Origin: Diphasiastrum complanatum
Lineage: Eukaryota; Streptophyta; Lycopodiopsida; Lycopodiales; Lycopodiaceae
NCBI GenBank assembly: GCA_029204225.1
Contig: CM055099.1
Coordinates: 67,637,584 to 67,701,583 of the forward strand
Reading direction: 5' to 3'
DNA: 64,000 bases
Below, one piece after another: positions 39,244 to 49,849 of the stretch. The translations under genes and the position numbers were made by a program. The notes beneath the pieces were generated by a model. The model saw only the letters and a program-made list of their open reading frames with translations. It had not been told where the DNA came from and ran no database searches. Each line of letters opens with the position of its first letter. Positions within the stretch are counted from its first letter, which is position 1.

Positions 39244-40110
39244 CTCTTCCTCATAAGGTAGATCATCTTCTTTGTTGCGCATTTCTTCCACAACCATTTT
39301 CAACCAATCTTTCCCTGAATAAAACTTATCATTATGTACATCGTCAATACCAGGGAGAAGATCATCAGCATCAAAATCAATTATATCCAAAAATTTAATG
39401 AAGATGATGAATCAGATGGATTTCAGATATGATTGCCGGTCACTGCCAGCTGTATCATTCCTACAGTCCTCTAGTAGATCATTTTTTTCTCATCCTTTGT
39501 CAAGTAAACTGTGCACTTTGTTAGTAGAATCAAGATCTCTCTGACCAGGTGTTCTACAGCTGTAGAGTGTGACCCTTTGAACAAGAGATCCTACCAATAA
39601 TGAAAAAAACCGACATAGGAATGCGCTTCACCTTTGACCTCTGCCTATGTGTATACTTGGTCAAGTACATGCATGCTGCAGCTAGATCTTTTCTCTTGAT
39701 GGCTTCTAGCTAATAGCCATCTTGTTCTTGTATTTGTCCACCGAGATGTCTAGGAATAATGAGAAGTTCAACTTCTTTGTGATTCTGATCGGCCCTTCTG
39801 AAAATCCAAACTCCATTAGATCCTTGGTGTTCAGAAGAACAACAAATGTATGGCTACTGTTCTTTGAAAGTTTGAATGAGAATTCCTTCAAGGTAGGATT
39901 GTATCGGTTGTAGTCCACTGTCATCAAGAAGTACGTTTGATAATTGTGGGCCAGAGGGATCTTAAACTCCAGCTTTTGAAAAACTGGTTGTGCATCCACG
40001 TACCATTGTTGCATTTCTTTCATATCCACTAGGGCTATAGGCTCACGGGTACAACAATGCTTCCAAACATAAACTCAAATTCAGCAAAAGTAGTCAGCTC
40101 GTCTTTGTGC
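39244..40110 (-). pseudogene. Upstream exons of the unknown gene split by the LARD
   Basis: Minus-strand coding-like segments lie right of the LARD. At 40029-39706 a 107-codon frame reads MQQWYVDAQPVFQKLEFKIP, LAHNYQTYFLMTVDYNRYN and GFSEGPIRITKKLNFSLFLD. Upstream of it, after an apparent frameshift, is MHKDELTTFAEFEFMFGSIV (about 40115-40055). At about 39470-39244 another frame reads EDCRNDTAGSDRQSYLKS, a TGA, then FLDIIDFDADDLLPGIDDVH and GKDWLKMVVEEMRNKEDDLP, ending at the LARD insertion point. DNA at 39480-39700 between them may be intron. I recognise no domain. Stops, a frameshift and the insertion argue for a pseudogene. It belongs with 34186-34615 by order, strand and the target duplication. 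Confidence 0.45.
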
Positions 40111-40590
40111 ATTTAGGTCTTAAGTTATTGCAAGTATAATCATAGTTGGCGAAATAGTCTGATTGATCTATTGCGAGTGTCAGAGTGTTGAGCATTCACA
40201 AAGATCGCAGGGAGTCGCAAGAGATAACATTCGGTCACGCAAAACTATTTGAGGTACAAGTACATTGTGAACGGTAATCTTATAGTTTTAATTTTTGCTG
40301 GTTAGTTGATGAATCCGTCGATTGATGTGTCCATTGGTTGATGTGACCTTTAGTTGACGTATCATTTGGTTGATGTGAATACCTTTTTTCTCAGTTGAAT
40401 TGCTAGCCAAATTTGGTTGAAATCAGCCAGATTTCTCATTAACCATGATTGTTGTACAAACTTGTTCAAGTATATCTAGAAATGATTTTGAAGCACAAGG
40501 ATTTCTCCTTGATTTTCCCTTCCTCAAAACTTTGTGAGATGAGAACCATTAATGTTGAACTGAAAATAGTAGAACAGCCAGGAGATTTGG
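40111..40590. other. Unassigned spacer
   Basis: AT-rich DNA with short GTTGATGTG-type repeats at 40300-40380 (ATTGATGTGTCCATTGGTTG, GTTGATGTGACC, GTTGATGTGAAT). No gene seen. Confidence 0.4.
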
Positions 40591-40602
40591 AAACAAATTA
40601 AT

Positions 40603-41440
40603 GTGTGGGTTCTTCATGGCAAGTGCAAGCATGCAAAAGGTAAGGAAAGAGCTAACTTCATCAATGGAGGTGAAGGTTCTTCCTTGGAAAAGATTGTTGC
40701 TAATGATTTCTTTGATCATATGGAAAAGATGTTGTTAGGTGCATTCATGAAGGAGATGGTTCTTCTACATTATTTTGTAATGAGTCCAAGAAAGTCATTT
40801 TTGCAGCCAGTGGAGTCACATGTCTTCATAAAGAGAGTAGATCAAATGGTTCTATCAAGAGACTTGGTGAGGGAGATAGTCACAAGTCAAGAAGAAGAGA
40901 AGTATGTGAAGAGCTCAAAGTAGGATGTACTTTTAATGATGTCATTGTGAATGATAGTGAGGAAGAATCATTATCAAATGAGTCCCATTACCTAAAACAT
41001 TGAATAGAAGTTCTTGTTTGAAAAAAGAGAGTACTTCACTCATCCTTATGTTGAAGGTCCTAATCATTGTTTTCATGGCTTCTAATGTCTTTGAGGTTTC
41101 TACTTCTTATGATGCAATCATTAAGAGGGAGCCTTATGAAGGAAAGAGCAATGGAAGATTGGTTCTTGGAAAGATCCAAGGCATGGATCTCACATCTCTT
41201 CATCAACTCAAAGGATTCTATGATTATGAATTGATCACTCTTGATCAAGATGGAAAAAGGTTGGTTGGAGAAGACTACATGGAGCAAATCGAGAGGCAAT
41301 TTCTTCAAGGCAAGGGAAATCTTATTGGTGAGCTTATTGAGGTTTGTTATGGACTCAAGAGGGCTGGATTTATTAGGTTTGATATTCATCTTCACTTCTC
41401 TACTTCATGTTGGATGGAAAGTTTGGAATCTATTTTTTGA
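40603..41440 (+). other. Protein-like frames of unknown origin in a non-autonomous copia copy
   Basis: Two frames, 40603-40923 (106 codons) and 41000-41440 (146 codons), precede the repeated module at 41404. The second reads DAIIKREPYEGKSNGRLVLG, LHQLKGFYDYELITLDQDGK and GEDYMEQIERQFLQGKGNLI, with no internal stop and mixed, protein-like composition. I do not recognise either. The minus-strand copy at 62384-63933 shares sequence only from 41404 onward and has copia gag where these frames lie. So they are either captured host sequence or the remains of another element. A minus-strand frame overlaps 41060-41395 but is less protein-like. Confidence 0.35.
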
Positions 41441-41930
41441 TTTATGATGGTGCCACCAATGACATTGTTTTCACTAACCTTTATGGAAGATCGAGATCAA
41501 GCATTGATGAGATCTTGTTGGATCTAGATCATATGTTTGAGAGGGAGTATTTCTAGTGGTTCAGGTCTGAAGATATTTATATCTTTGATATCTTTGATGT
41601 TCAAGAGAAAGGTAAGCAAGTGGAAGCTTATTACTCACATGTTTTGGAGAATCTTCTTGTTGAGATGATGCTATGCAAATGGATATTGGTTCTCATGGTT
41701 TTCATGCTGGAAAAGCAAGTAATGGATCTGGAAAACAAAGTTTTTTCAATGACTTTGATGGTCAAGAGGAAGATCAAGAGGTTGCTCTCAAAGGGCTTCA
41801 ACAACACAAAAGGAAAGGTGGCAATTTGGAGCTAGTCAAGAGCATCAAAGGAGGGTCAATTGGCAAAGATGTTATGGATCTATTTTTGCAGGTGTATGAA
41901 GACTCAAGTAAGGTCAAAGGAGCAACAAGG
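41404..41930 (+). pseudogene. Repeated non-retroviral module M1 in copia element
   Basis: Reads GKFGIYFLIYDGATNDIVFT, NLYGRSRSSIDEILLDLDHM and, after a stop and frameshift, NGSGKQSFFNDFDGQEEDQE and LVKSIKGGSIGKDVMDLFLQ. The same module occurs on the minus strand at 63212-63700, with clearer reading, and in part at 50480-50720. It resembles no gag, protease, integrase or RT motif I know. In the 50-kb copy it sits directly after the RT N-terminal linker. The retained frame across copies suggests it was coding when amplified. Function unknown; host-gene capture is my inference. Confidence 0.5.
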
Positions 41931-41986
41931 AAGTGTTTTTCAAGTTTACTTTACTTGTTCTATCTCATGTTTAAGTTCTATTTCAT

Positions 41987-42547
41987 GTGGATGTGTGCAA
42001 ATTGTCAAGATATGAGCAAACTAGCTACATTGTCTTGCAATATCTTATTGTTGGACTTGTATTAGCATTCTTGGATGGTTTTGCTAATGGAAATGAAGCT
42101 ATTGGAAGTTCATTATATCACTCATCCATAATCAAGCTCTCAAGTGTTGAGCTACTTGATGCCAATGTTTGGAGATTGTCAATTTTTGGTGAATTCATGG
42201 GACTCATTTTCTTGTGTCAAGTTGATCTTGAAGATGGAATAGTGCAATCTACTTGGTTTATGGAGTCATGTGGTGCTGGATTTGCATCATTGATGTACTC
42301 ACCTACTCATGGATTTCCAAGGTTTGATAGTTTCTTGTGGCAAGATGGAGATGGAGGCTCATTCATGGAGTTTTATGGTGGAGACATATCAAGAAACTTG
42401 GACAAAGTTGGACGAGACAAGCAAGCAAATGGTCATCAGTCACATTTATGGTTTGATTTCTGTAATTTTCTAGAGAGTTCAAAGTTTGAAACATGGAGGA
42501 ATCATTTCATTCACATTCTATTTGATTCAAAGGAGACCTATACTTAG
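41987..42547 (+). pseudogene. Repeated non-retroviral module M2 in copia element
   Basis: A 186-codon frame that includes YIVLQYLIVGLVLAFLDGFA (hydrophobic, residues about 12-32), SSVELLDANVWRLSIFGEFM, MYSPTHGFPRFDSFLWQDGD and SSKFETWRNHFIHILFDS. The minus-strand copy at 62560-63119 keeps the same frame over most of its length, with one TAG after FPRFDGFL. A third, internally deleted copy lies at 50790-51150. It is followed within about 70 bases by the copia tail KLVEEGV and the LTR. I recognise no family and propose no function. One membrane-like stretch is visible, but it may be coincidental. Confidence 0.45.
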
Positions 42548-42618
42548 GATGGAGATCATTCTAAAGTTGGATCAAAGTAGTATAGTTAAAACTATGCCAA
42601 AACTAGTTGAAGAGGGTG

Positions 42619-43068
42619 TGTGAGAGATTTCAACAAGTTTAGTCATATTCTGGTAAATTGTCAATATGAGGCCAAAACTCATTTTAGACTTAGAGATAAA
42701 CTTTTTAAAGTTATAATAGTTTAAAATACATTCAATAAACCCTTTTTGAAAGTGTGGGAAAGTTGGTGGTCGAGTTTGAGAAAGATTTAAATTTGAACTT
42801 TGGGTACATTGAATCTAAACCCAAAAATAGTAGGGTTTACATTTTGGAGGGAAAGCCAAGTGGCCAAATAGGGTTTGGACACTCTATAAAAGGATGTAAC
42901 TCGTGGAGAGACACATCTTCTCTCTTCTCTCTCTAATCTCATGCTTATACATGAGTTCTCTTGGCTTCATCTATCCATTGGTGCACTATCTTGATGATAT
43001 CTTCCAATCTTTTGTGTAGAATGCTCATATTTTGTTATTTCTGGTTCCACACATGTGAAATACAGTAG
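42619..43068 (+). repeat. TGTGAAAG-family copia LTR, 3'-truncated
   Basis: Starts TGTGAGAGATTTCAAC after the purine run AGAGGGTG. TATA box CTATAAAAGGA at about 42885-42895. It matches the full LTR at 51345-51991 up to AATACAGTAG and lacks the last 200 bases. Confidence 0.8.
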
Positions 43069-43470
43069 GTGATTGAAATCTTAAATGTATGCAAATTGTG
43101 CAAATTCAAATTTCCAATAAAATTTTGGTGATGAACTGATAGAAATCTCTCGAACGATTCGCGAACAATTTTGCGAAACTGTTCTGATCACGAATAATTT
43201 CTGCTCAAGAAGAATTCACAATCCAGTCAAGCTCTGCAACAAAATGAAACGAAACAAAACGAAATGAAACTAGACAAAAGAGAAGAATTCACAAAAAGAT
43301 CAATCAGGCTCTGAAACAAGATGAAACAAAACAAAACAAAACTATACGAAACGAAACGAAACTTAAATGAGTTCTGAAATTGATTTACGCTTATAGCCAA
43401 ATGATCGCAAAGCAAAGTGAAGCAAATCACGAAGCGAAAACATTCGCAAATAAAATCAGTTCATGTGGAA
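43069..43470. repeat. Low-complexity TTTCG/TTTTG-rich leader-like DNA
   Basis: On the minus strand, runs of GTTTCGTTTCGTTTCG and GTTTTGTTTTGTTTTG alternate with two copies of a CAGAGCYTGAYTG..GTGAATTCTTCT block (about 43205-43320). No gene. Its position suggests it belongs to the minus-strand copia element at 44116-45730 or to a related leader. Confidence 0.5.
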
Positions 43471-44115
43471 TTCAGATATGATTGCTGGTCACTACCGACT
43501 ACATCATTCCTACAATCCTCCAGAATGTAGACAGACACTACTGATCTACGTTATAAATTATTATAGCATTCAACAAAATCAAACCAATGTGCAGAATTGA
43601 ATAAACAAATGAATTAGATACATGAATAGTAGCAGATAAATATTCATTTGAGATCATACAATCATTCATAATAATATGTGCATAACAGCTACAATATTAT
43701 CTATTGATCTTCTGATTTTTCAAGCATTGTGCGACAGATCTACATAATGCATTGGCGTGAGAGAAATACAGTTCTCTCATGAACAATGTCTCGCTTACTA
43801 GCGGACTTTTGGATCTACTGATCCTCTTACAAAATTGTCTCGCACACAAGCAGACATGTATTTTGTATATTTTCGTCTCTTATAGTATTATGCATCAAGC
43901 AAAAAGTATATAGTTCATGAAATTTTTCATGTCGCATCGTGTAACTTCTAGATCAGCAAGATTAAACATCTACAACTAATCACGAATTACAAGAGTGACG
44001 GATTAGCCACGATTTAGAGTACTTCTACTAATGTCATGATATCTGATCAAATACTTGTACCCCTTGGTATTTGGCTGAACTTCTTGGTCGTTTGTGGAGC
44101 AAGAATGATTTTGTG
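43471..44115 (-). other. Probable LTR or 3' region of minus-strand copia
   Basis: AT-rich sequence without genes. The last part (about 43471-43600) matches DNA at 49850-49990 on the opposite strand, including a core encoding EDCRNDVVGSDQQSYLNS. That makes it a dispersed repeat, plausibly an LTR end. No primer site or clear polypurine tract could be confirmed. Confidence 0.35.
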
Positions 44116-45730
44116 TCACGAAATAATTTTGTGTTGTGTGTCACAAAATTGTTCGCGAACATTTTTGTTTCGTGTGTCTTTTCTGTCAAAATCAGAACGG
44201 AGAGCTAGCAAGGCTTTGACACTAGAAACATTTTGTTTCTTCAGCTCCCTCTCAAAGCATGATAGCTTGATAGCTCCAAGACTGCTCCTCTGTTTCTCAA
44301 ACAGACCTTTGTCTAAGGCCTTTGTGAAAATGTCAGCTACCATCTCCTTCGTTCCAATGAAAGTAGTCTGCAACATCTTCTTCCCGATCATATCCCTTAT
44401 CAAGTGATACTTGATTGTAATGTGTTTCGTCCTTGAGTGAAACACAGGGTCTGTTGTTGTCAGATGTATTGCAGATGTGTTGTCCATCTGCAAAACTAGA
44501 AGTTCATTCCTCATTTTGTCCAATTCGTCAAGGAACTGTTTGAGCTAAATTATTTCATTGGCCATCTTTGCTGCTGCAATGTGAGTCTACTTCGCAGGAT
44601 GACTGAGCCACAATGGTCTGCTTCTTGCTGACCAAGAGAATTGTTGTTCCTGACGCGATGGTGCATCCTCCTGAGACACTTTTGCAGTCATCCTTGAGGG
44701 ATGCCTAGCTAACATCACTGTAGGAAAGCATCTGCAATCCTGCATCACGACAGTAAAACAAACCGAAATCATTGTTAATTGAAAATATTGCAAAATTCAT
44801 TTTGCAATCTTCCAATAAGTTGAGCCTAGATTTGTACAGAATTGGCTCATCCTGAACACGACATAAGCAATGTCAGGGCGTGTGTTATCTACAAGGTACA
44901 AAAACGATCCAATCAGCTTCATATATGGTGTAAGCTGCATCAATTTCCTTTCTTCTTCAGTCCTCGAACAATTTTTGTTCGTCAGTACTGTTTTTGCAAG
45001 CATTGGAGTATTTGCTCTTTTGCAATTCAGTATCCCGAAATCTTCTAGGATTTTTTGGGTATATCTAGACTGATGAAAGTACAATTTTCCTCCCTCATAG
45101 TCCCTATCAATCTGTAAGCCAAGGTAACACCTGGCTTCTCCCAGATTTGCAATCTCGAAATGTTTCAAGATATCATTCTTCACTTTAGCAATAAGTTTCT
45201 CACTGTTGAAGAGTATTAGAGTGTCGTCCACATACACAACTACAATGATCATCTTCCCATCTATAATTCTTACATAGACATTGGAATTAGCCATTAGTGG
45301 ATTGAATTCTAAGGATTTTAGAGCTTGATCTTTCTTCTTGTACCATTGTCGTGCTGACTGCTTTAGATCATAGATACTCCTATGCATTCTGCATGCATAA
45401 GTAGGAAGTGAATTTGAAATATAGCTTGGGGGATGATCCATGTAGACTTCTTCGTCTAGCTCACCATGCAAGAAGGCTGTCTTCTTGTCCACAATGTAAA
45501 TCTTGAGATCATAAGTAGTTGCATATGTAAATAGTAAATGTAGGGATGAATGTTTCACGACAAGAGAAAAGGTCTCAGAATAGTCAATACCATATCTCTG
45601 AAAAAATCCCTTCGCTACAAGTCTTGTCTTATACTTTGAGACATCCCCATCCGGTCCATACTTCAGCTTTGGGAAAGAGGCAGCGTCCTTCGCAAGATTT
45701 TTCCAGACTTTGTCTTAGAGGACCAAGACG
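44116..45730 (-). pseudogene. Ty1-copia reverse transcriptase and RNase H
   Basis: Reading leftward from 45730: KPDGDVSKYKTRLVAKGF, RYGIDYSETFSLVVKHSSLH, then at 45558-44797 KIYIVDKKTAFLHGELDEEV, YACRMHRSIYDLKQSARQWY and the catalytic VVYVDDTLILFNSE (about 45215-45240). LGEARCYLGLQIDRDYEGG and DNTRPDIAYVVFRMSQF follow. Between 44797 and 44523 RNase H is scrambled. It then resumes [40 protein letters not shown] and MVADIFTKALDKGLFEKQRS. The RT core is 250 codons without a stop, the best-preserved RT in the window. Integrase, protease and gag are absent. It is the same family as 6247-6540. Confidence 0.92.
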
Positions 45731-46829
45731 GTTCTTAAAGAAAGAGAATCCATTTTCTATAATACCTTTTGGTAGTATATGTCAATCTTTGTGGATTTTA
45801 TTACTCATACTTTATATTTCTACTACGATATCTATGGTAGTACATTTCTCACTTTTTGGAGCAAGTGATAGGTCCCACGAGTTAACGCAATTGTTAGCAA
45901 CTGTGCTAACACAGAGAAAATAAAAAAGTAATAAAACTCTGTGGCATGTGTTTTGTAAGACCACGTATGAGTATTTGTCAATAAACTTCAAGCCATGGCA
46001 TGTGTTTTGTAAGTCCATGAGTAGAAGCTTAAATAATAATAAAATAGCTTAAACTTAGATTTAGAACTTAGACTTAGAAAACTTAAGATTAGAAATATTT
46101 TATCTTAAGTTGTCCTAAGTTAAGAAAATTGAAGTTCTAAATCCTAAGTTAGAAGTTCTAGAAAGGCTAGGAACAGATTAGTCCCATAAATTAGTAGACA
46201 CTTATGGAAGACCCTCCTTGCCATAAAAGGAGAGGTATTTGCATTGTAAATAACACTTTTGAGATTAAGCTATCTTGCTCTCTATTTTGGAGAATTATCA
46301 TTCTATGTCATTTGTGTTCCCTTTGGAAAGGTGCATAGCTTGAGGGAAGGTGCTCGGGCCTCCTCTTGCCTCCTTTTCATCAGTTTTGTTGTGGCATGTT
46401 CATTATTGCTTATTTGTTTAGTATTAGCCGCAATCTCATTTTATTACCCTTCGGGTGTTAATTTAGGATTAGTCTAGTCACCTTGCTAGTTGGGTAAGCC
46501 TTAGCAAGGATTTTTATTGTTGTTACTAATTAGCTTTATTTCCATTCCAGGCACTAGTTGGGTAAGCCTTAGTGCTCTCATTCCTCTCCATATCTCCGTT
46601 GAAGCTTATTGTAGAAACTTAAAAAGTGGACGAATCTCTACATCCCTATACTACACCCGTAAGTAGATCTAGCCACCCACTCACTAGAAATACTTCCAAC
46701 AGCAATGAAGGCATCCTTGACAATCATCGGCATACTAATCACATGGGCCTACTCATCGTGGGCCTACTTTATCTAATATGAATTTGGATAATAAATGCTT
46801 TGCCCTCCAAATGATCAGTTCAGTGCTAT
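45731..46829. other. Unassigned DNA with two short direct duplications
   Basis: GGCATGTGTTTTGTAAG occurs at about 45942 and 45996. AGTTGGGTAAGCCTTAG occurs at about 46487 and 46557. A promoter-like CCATAAAAGGAGAGG at 46220-46235 followed by CT-rich sequence suggests an LTR, but no ends or partner could be identified. A 72-codon hydrophobic frame at 46259-46477 is likely chance. Confidence 0.35.
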
Positions 46830-47110
46830 CCTTGCTTTTTGTTATCAGTGAACATATCGTTGCTTTCTGCTATAATTAGTTCACATTGCTATCTTGCTTT
46901 ATGCTATCGGTTCATATGCTATCTTGCTTTCTGATATCTTGCGTTCTGCTATGATTGCTTTCTGCTATCAGTTCATTCCAATTTGCTTTCTTGTTTTTTT
47001 GCTCTTTTTTCGGTTCACTGCTATTGTTCCTTTCTACTCTCACAACATTTCTATCGTTGCTTTCTGCTATCGTTGCTTTCTACTATTGTTGCTTTCTTGA
47101 TCATCTATTG
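46830..47110. repeat. Degenerate tandem array of TTGCTTTCTGCTATCG units
   Basis: About 12-15 imperfect copies of a 16-22-base unit (TTGCTTTCTGCTATCAGTTCA and variants). It ends directly at the acceptor of the exon at 47122, so it may be the 3' part of an intron. Confidence 0.75.
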
Positions 47111-47121
47111 TAAAAGATGAG

Positions 47122-48837
47122 GACACCATGCAAGGAAGTGCAAAGCTGCCTCTAAGGCCACTACTGAAAATCCTGAGACATCGAACGCACCTCCCAGCAT
47201 ACACAAACAGCCACGGACTAGCTACCATGATGGATCACCAGCTACGATGGGTGTCATGGATCAATCCGAGACCACACATTCACATCGTGACGAATCATTT
47301 GAGAGGATGGCTGATGTGGCCGGCAATCGTTCAAGCCACAAGAGAAAATTACATCGCAGGATTCTGTCTGTAATGAATTTCGTTACTTTTAGCACTTTTA
47401 GTATTATGGTAGTAATTAGCTATTTTTGGTTCTTAATTTGCAACTATAGCTGGTTTTAGATCTTAATCGGCTACTTTAGCTGCTTTTGGTACTTAACTTG
47501 ATACTTAATTTCATACTTTAGGTGCTGTTAATACTTAACTTGGTACTTTAGTTGCTTTTGGTACTTAGTTTGATACTTTTGATATTGTGGTAGAAATTAA
47601 CTGCTTTTGGTACTTTAGCTGATTTTGGTACTTAATTGGTACTTTGCTACTTTAGGTACTTAATTTAGTACTTTAGTTGATTTTGGTACTTAAGTAGTAC
47701 TTTAGTTACTTTTGGTACTTAATTTGGTAGTTCTAGTAATAATTAGCTACTTTTGGTACTTAATTTTGTACTTTTGTTGAAATATTGAAAAAATCTATCT
47801 AATGTTGTAAGTAATTAGCTGCTTTTGGTACTTCTAGTAGTTTTGGTATTATGGTAGTAATTAGCTGCTTTTAGTTCTTAATTTAGTACTTTTGGTACTT
47901 TTTGCTGCTTTTGGTACTTTTGGTACGTTGCCTACTTTTGTTACTTTTGGTACTTTTGATATTATGGTAGTAGTCAGCTGTTTTTGGTTTTTAATTTAGT
48001 ACTTTTGGTACTTTAGCTACTTTTGGTACTTAATTTAGTACTTTAGCAGGTTTTTGTACATAACTTGGAATTTTAAAAAAACTGCTTATGGTACCTAATT
48101 TGGAAGTATAGCTTTTTTTTGTACTACCTTTGGAACTTTTAATAATTTTCATGTTGTTTTTTTATAATTTTTATGGTTTTTTTGGTACTTTTGGTATTTC
48201 TAAATTCATTTTTTTCAATATTGTTTGGCATTTTCTATGCAGTGTTTGGTACTTTAAATATTCTGTTTGGTACTTTTGGTACTTCTGGATTTGCTTTTTG
48301 AAACTGTTTGGCACTTTTATGCTTTGTTTGGTAGTTTTTTTAAAATGCTTGATAGTTTTGAAGCTATTGTATAGAATATACAATGTTGGCTATTGTTTGG
48401 TACTATTGTTTATTGTTTGGTGCTATTTTGTAATAATTTGGGTTTTCATTGCAGAGGGAATACGAAAGCCCGGAGTTAGATTGGAAGAATGCTCAAGGGC
48501 ACACTGATTTTGTGAATCTCATGCAAGAGAGGATTAGCCAAGGGCACAGATTCACTTGGTTCCCGAGACCCCACGTGGTGGGTGGGGTAGACTATATCCA
48601 CGACCTTGGATTTTGCGTTGCATGCGATGAGTCTTTGGACTCCACCTTTATTCTCGGATCATTCATGTTTGCCTGCAAGCATTCTTACCATCCTTTATGT
48701 TTTGCTATAACTATAAGCCCCAAAGACTTTTGTGTGAAGCCAGAGTGCAACCTGCTGGATAAATTTGATAGCCAGGGTGCATCGAGAAGATCCACGAGGA
48801 GGCCAGGGCTTGGAAAGGATTTCTTTTGGTGCTGATT
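47122..48837 (+). CDS. Two-exon gene fragment: zinc-knuckle tail plus RING-H2-like cluster
   Basis: Exon a (about 47122-47369) begins within a zinc knuckle. The reading GHHARKCKAASK after a GATGAG acceptor fits the end of a C-x2-C-x4-H-x4-C box whose first half must lie in a lost upstream exon. It continues SERFERMADVAG-like polar sequence to RKLHRRILS. The donor is TCT|GTAATG; the intron is 47370-48454, with acceptor TTTTCATTGCAG. Exon b (48455-48837) continues in phase: REYESPELDWKNAQGHTDFV, DLGFCVACDESLDSTFILGS, FACKHSYHPLCF, FCVKPECNLL, ending GKDFFWC. Cysteine/histidine spacing C-x2-C, C-x-H-x2-H-x2-C, C-x4-C is RING-H2-like with an unusual last pair. A knuckle tail recalls MULE transposases, but no transposase core is seen. 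Possible host gene, captured fragment or transposon terminal exon. Confidence 0.5.
47370..48454. repeat. Intron built of degenerate TTTTGGTACTT repeats
   Basis: Over about 1 kb, units such as TTTTGGTACTTAATTTGGTACTTTAGCTGC recur dozens of times with drift. The array lies entirely between a valid donor and acceptor. On the right side it grades into longer, more diverged T-rich sequence. Confidence 0.8.
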
Positions 48838-49810
48838 GCTTTGGTACTCTTGGAGTATCCCAACAACGGTATTTGTTATTCTGGAGAATCCTAGATTTAT
48901 ACTTATAACATGTTTCGGAGTCTTTTCATGTTTCAGAGTACCAACTTTGGTCCTCTATTCTTCAATTTTGAAATGATAGACAGTCTTTGGTTTTAAACTG
49001 ATTGGCCCTATTTTAGCAATAATTGGTTTTAGAAGTCTTGACCAATCAGTAGAAACTATTGATCTTTATTTACACATCGATCATGTGAGTGCTTGGTACT
49101 CGCAGAACATATTGAAAGTACATATTGGGACTTTTGGTTCTTCCCTTATTTTGAGAACTCGGATTTGACATATTTGAAATTATTTTGCTTCGAATTTGGT
49201 AGTATTGTATGTGTGCATGAATCCCATTTTGATATTTTTGGCACTGGTTTTTTCAACACTATTGAGTTGAACATGTGTGTTTATTAGCACAATTTGTCTG
49301 TCTTTTACTCCCATGTTTGGGATATATGAAAATTCAATGAAAAGTATTGATTTAGCAATGTTAGTTTGTGTGCAAATTGTTTGAGAAAGAGAAAGAGAGA
49401 GAATTTTTGGTGGAGTTAAAGATAGTCAAGATTCCCAATTCTAGAAAGGGGTGTAGCCCTTGTTTTTTCCCTATTGAAGACATGGTATCATAAACGGTTC
49501 TTTGTTGGACTTGAAACACCCACAAGGAAGGCCATGCTGATGGGAGGGAGCATTGTGGTGACATTCTGGAATAGGATACAACCATATAGTTCAGGATTTT
49601 TGACTAACACTCTTCATGTTTTCTTTCAATCTCTTTCATTTTTGGTGGGTTCTTGGTACTTTTGGTTCTGTTGGAGTACCAAAGTTTTGTGGGTTGTTGG
49701 TACTTTTTTGTTCGTAATACTCCAAGATTTTTTTTTCTTGGTTCTAGATTTTTTGTGTTCTCGTTGCGCACACATCACTCTTGTCTTATCTGATCTTGAA
49801 TACAAATGAG
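48838..49810. other. Downstream DNA with scattered GGTACT words
   Basis: No convincing gene. GGTACTCTTGG (48842), TTGGTACTCGC (49092) and TTGGTACTTTTGG (about 49650-49705) show that the array family of 47370-48454 continues here in dilute form. A 111-codon frame at 49474-49809 is Phe/Trp-rich and not convincing. Confidence 0.4.
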
Positions 49811-49849
49811 TCTGTTGTAATTTGTGTGTTTGGCTCTCTTGTTCATTTA

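Noticed and set aside
46259-46477. 72-codon hydrophobic frame suggesting a small membrane protein
   Set aside because: Lies in pyrimidine-rich, LTR-like DNA; hydrophobicity follows from T-richness, with no supporting context.
49474-49809. 111-codon frame rich in Phe and Trp
   Set aside because: It translates TTTTGGTACT-type repeat remnants; composition is explained by the repeat.
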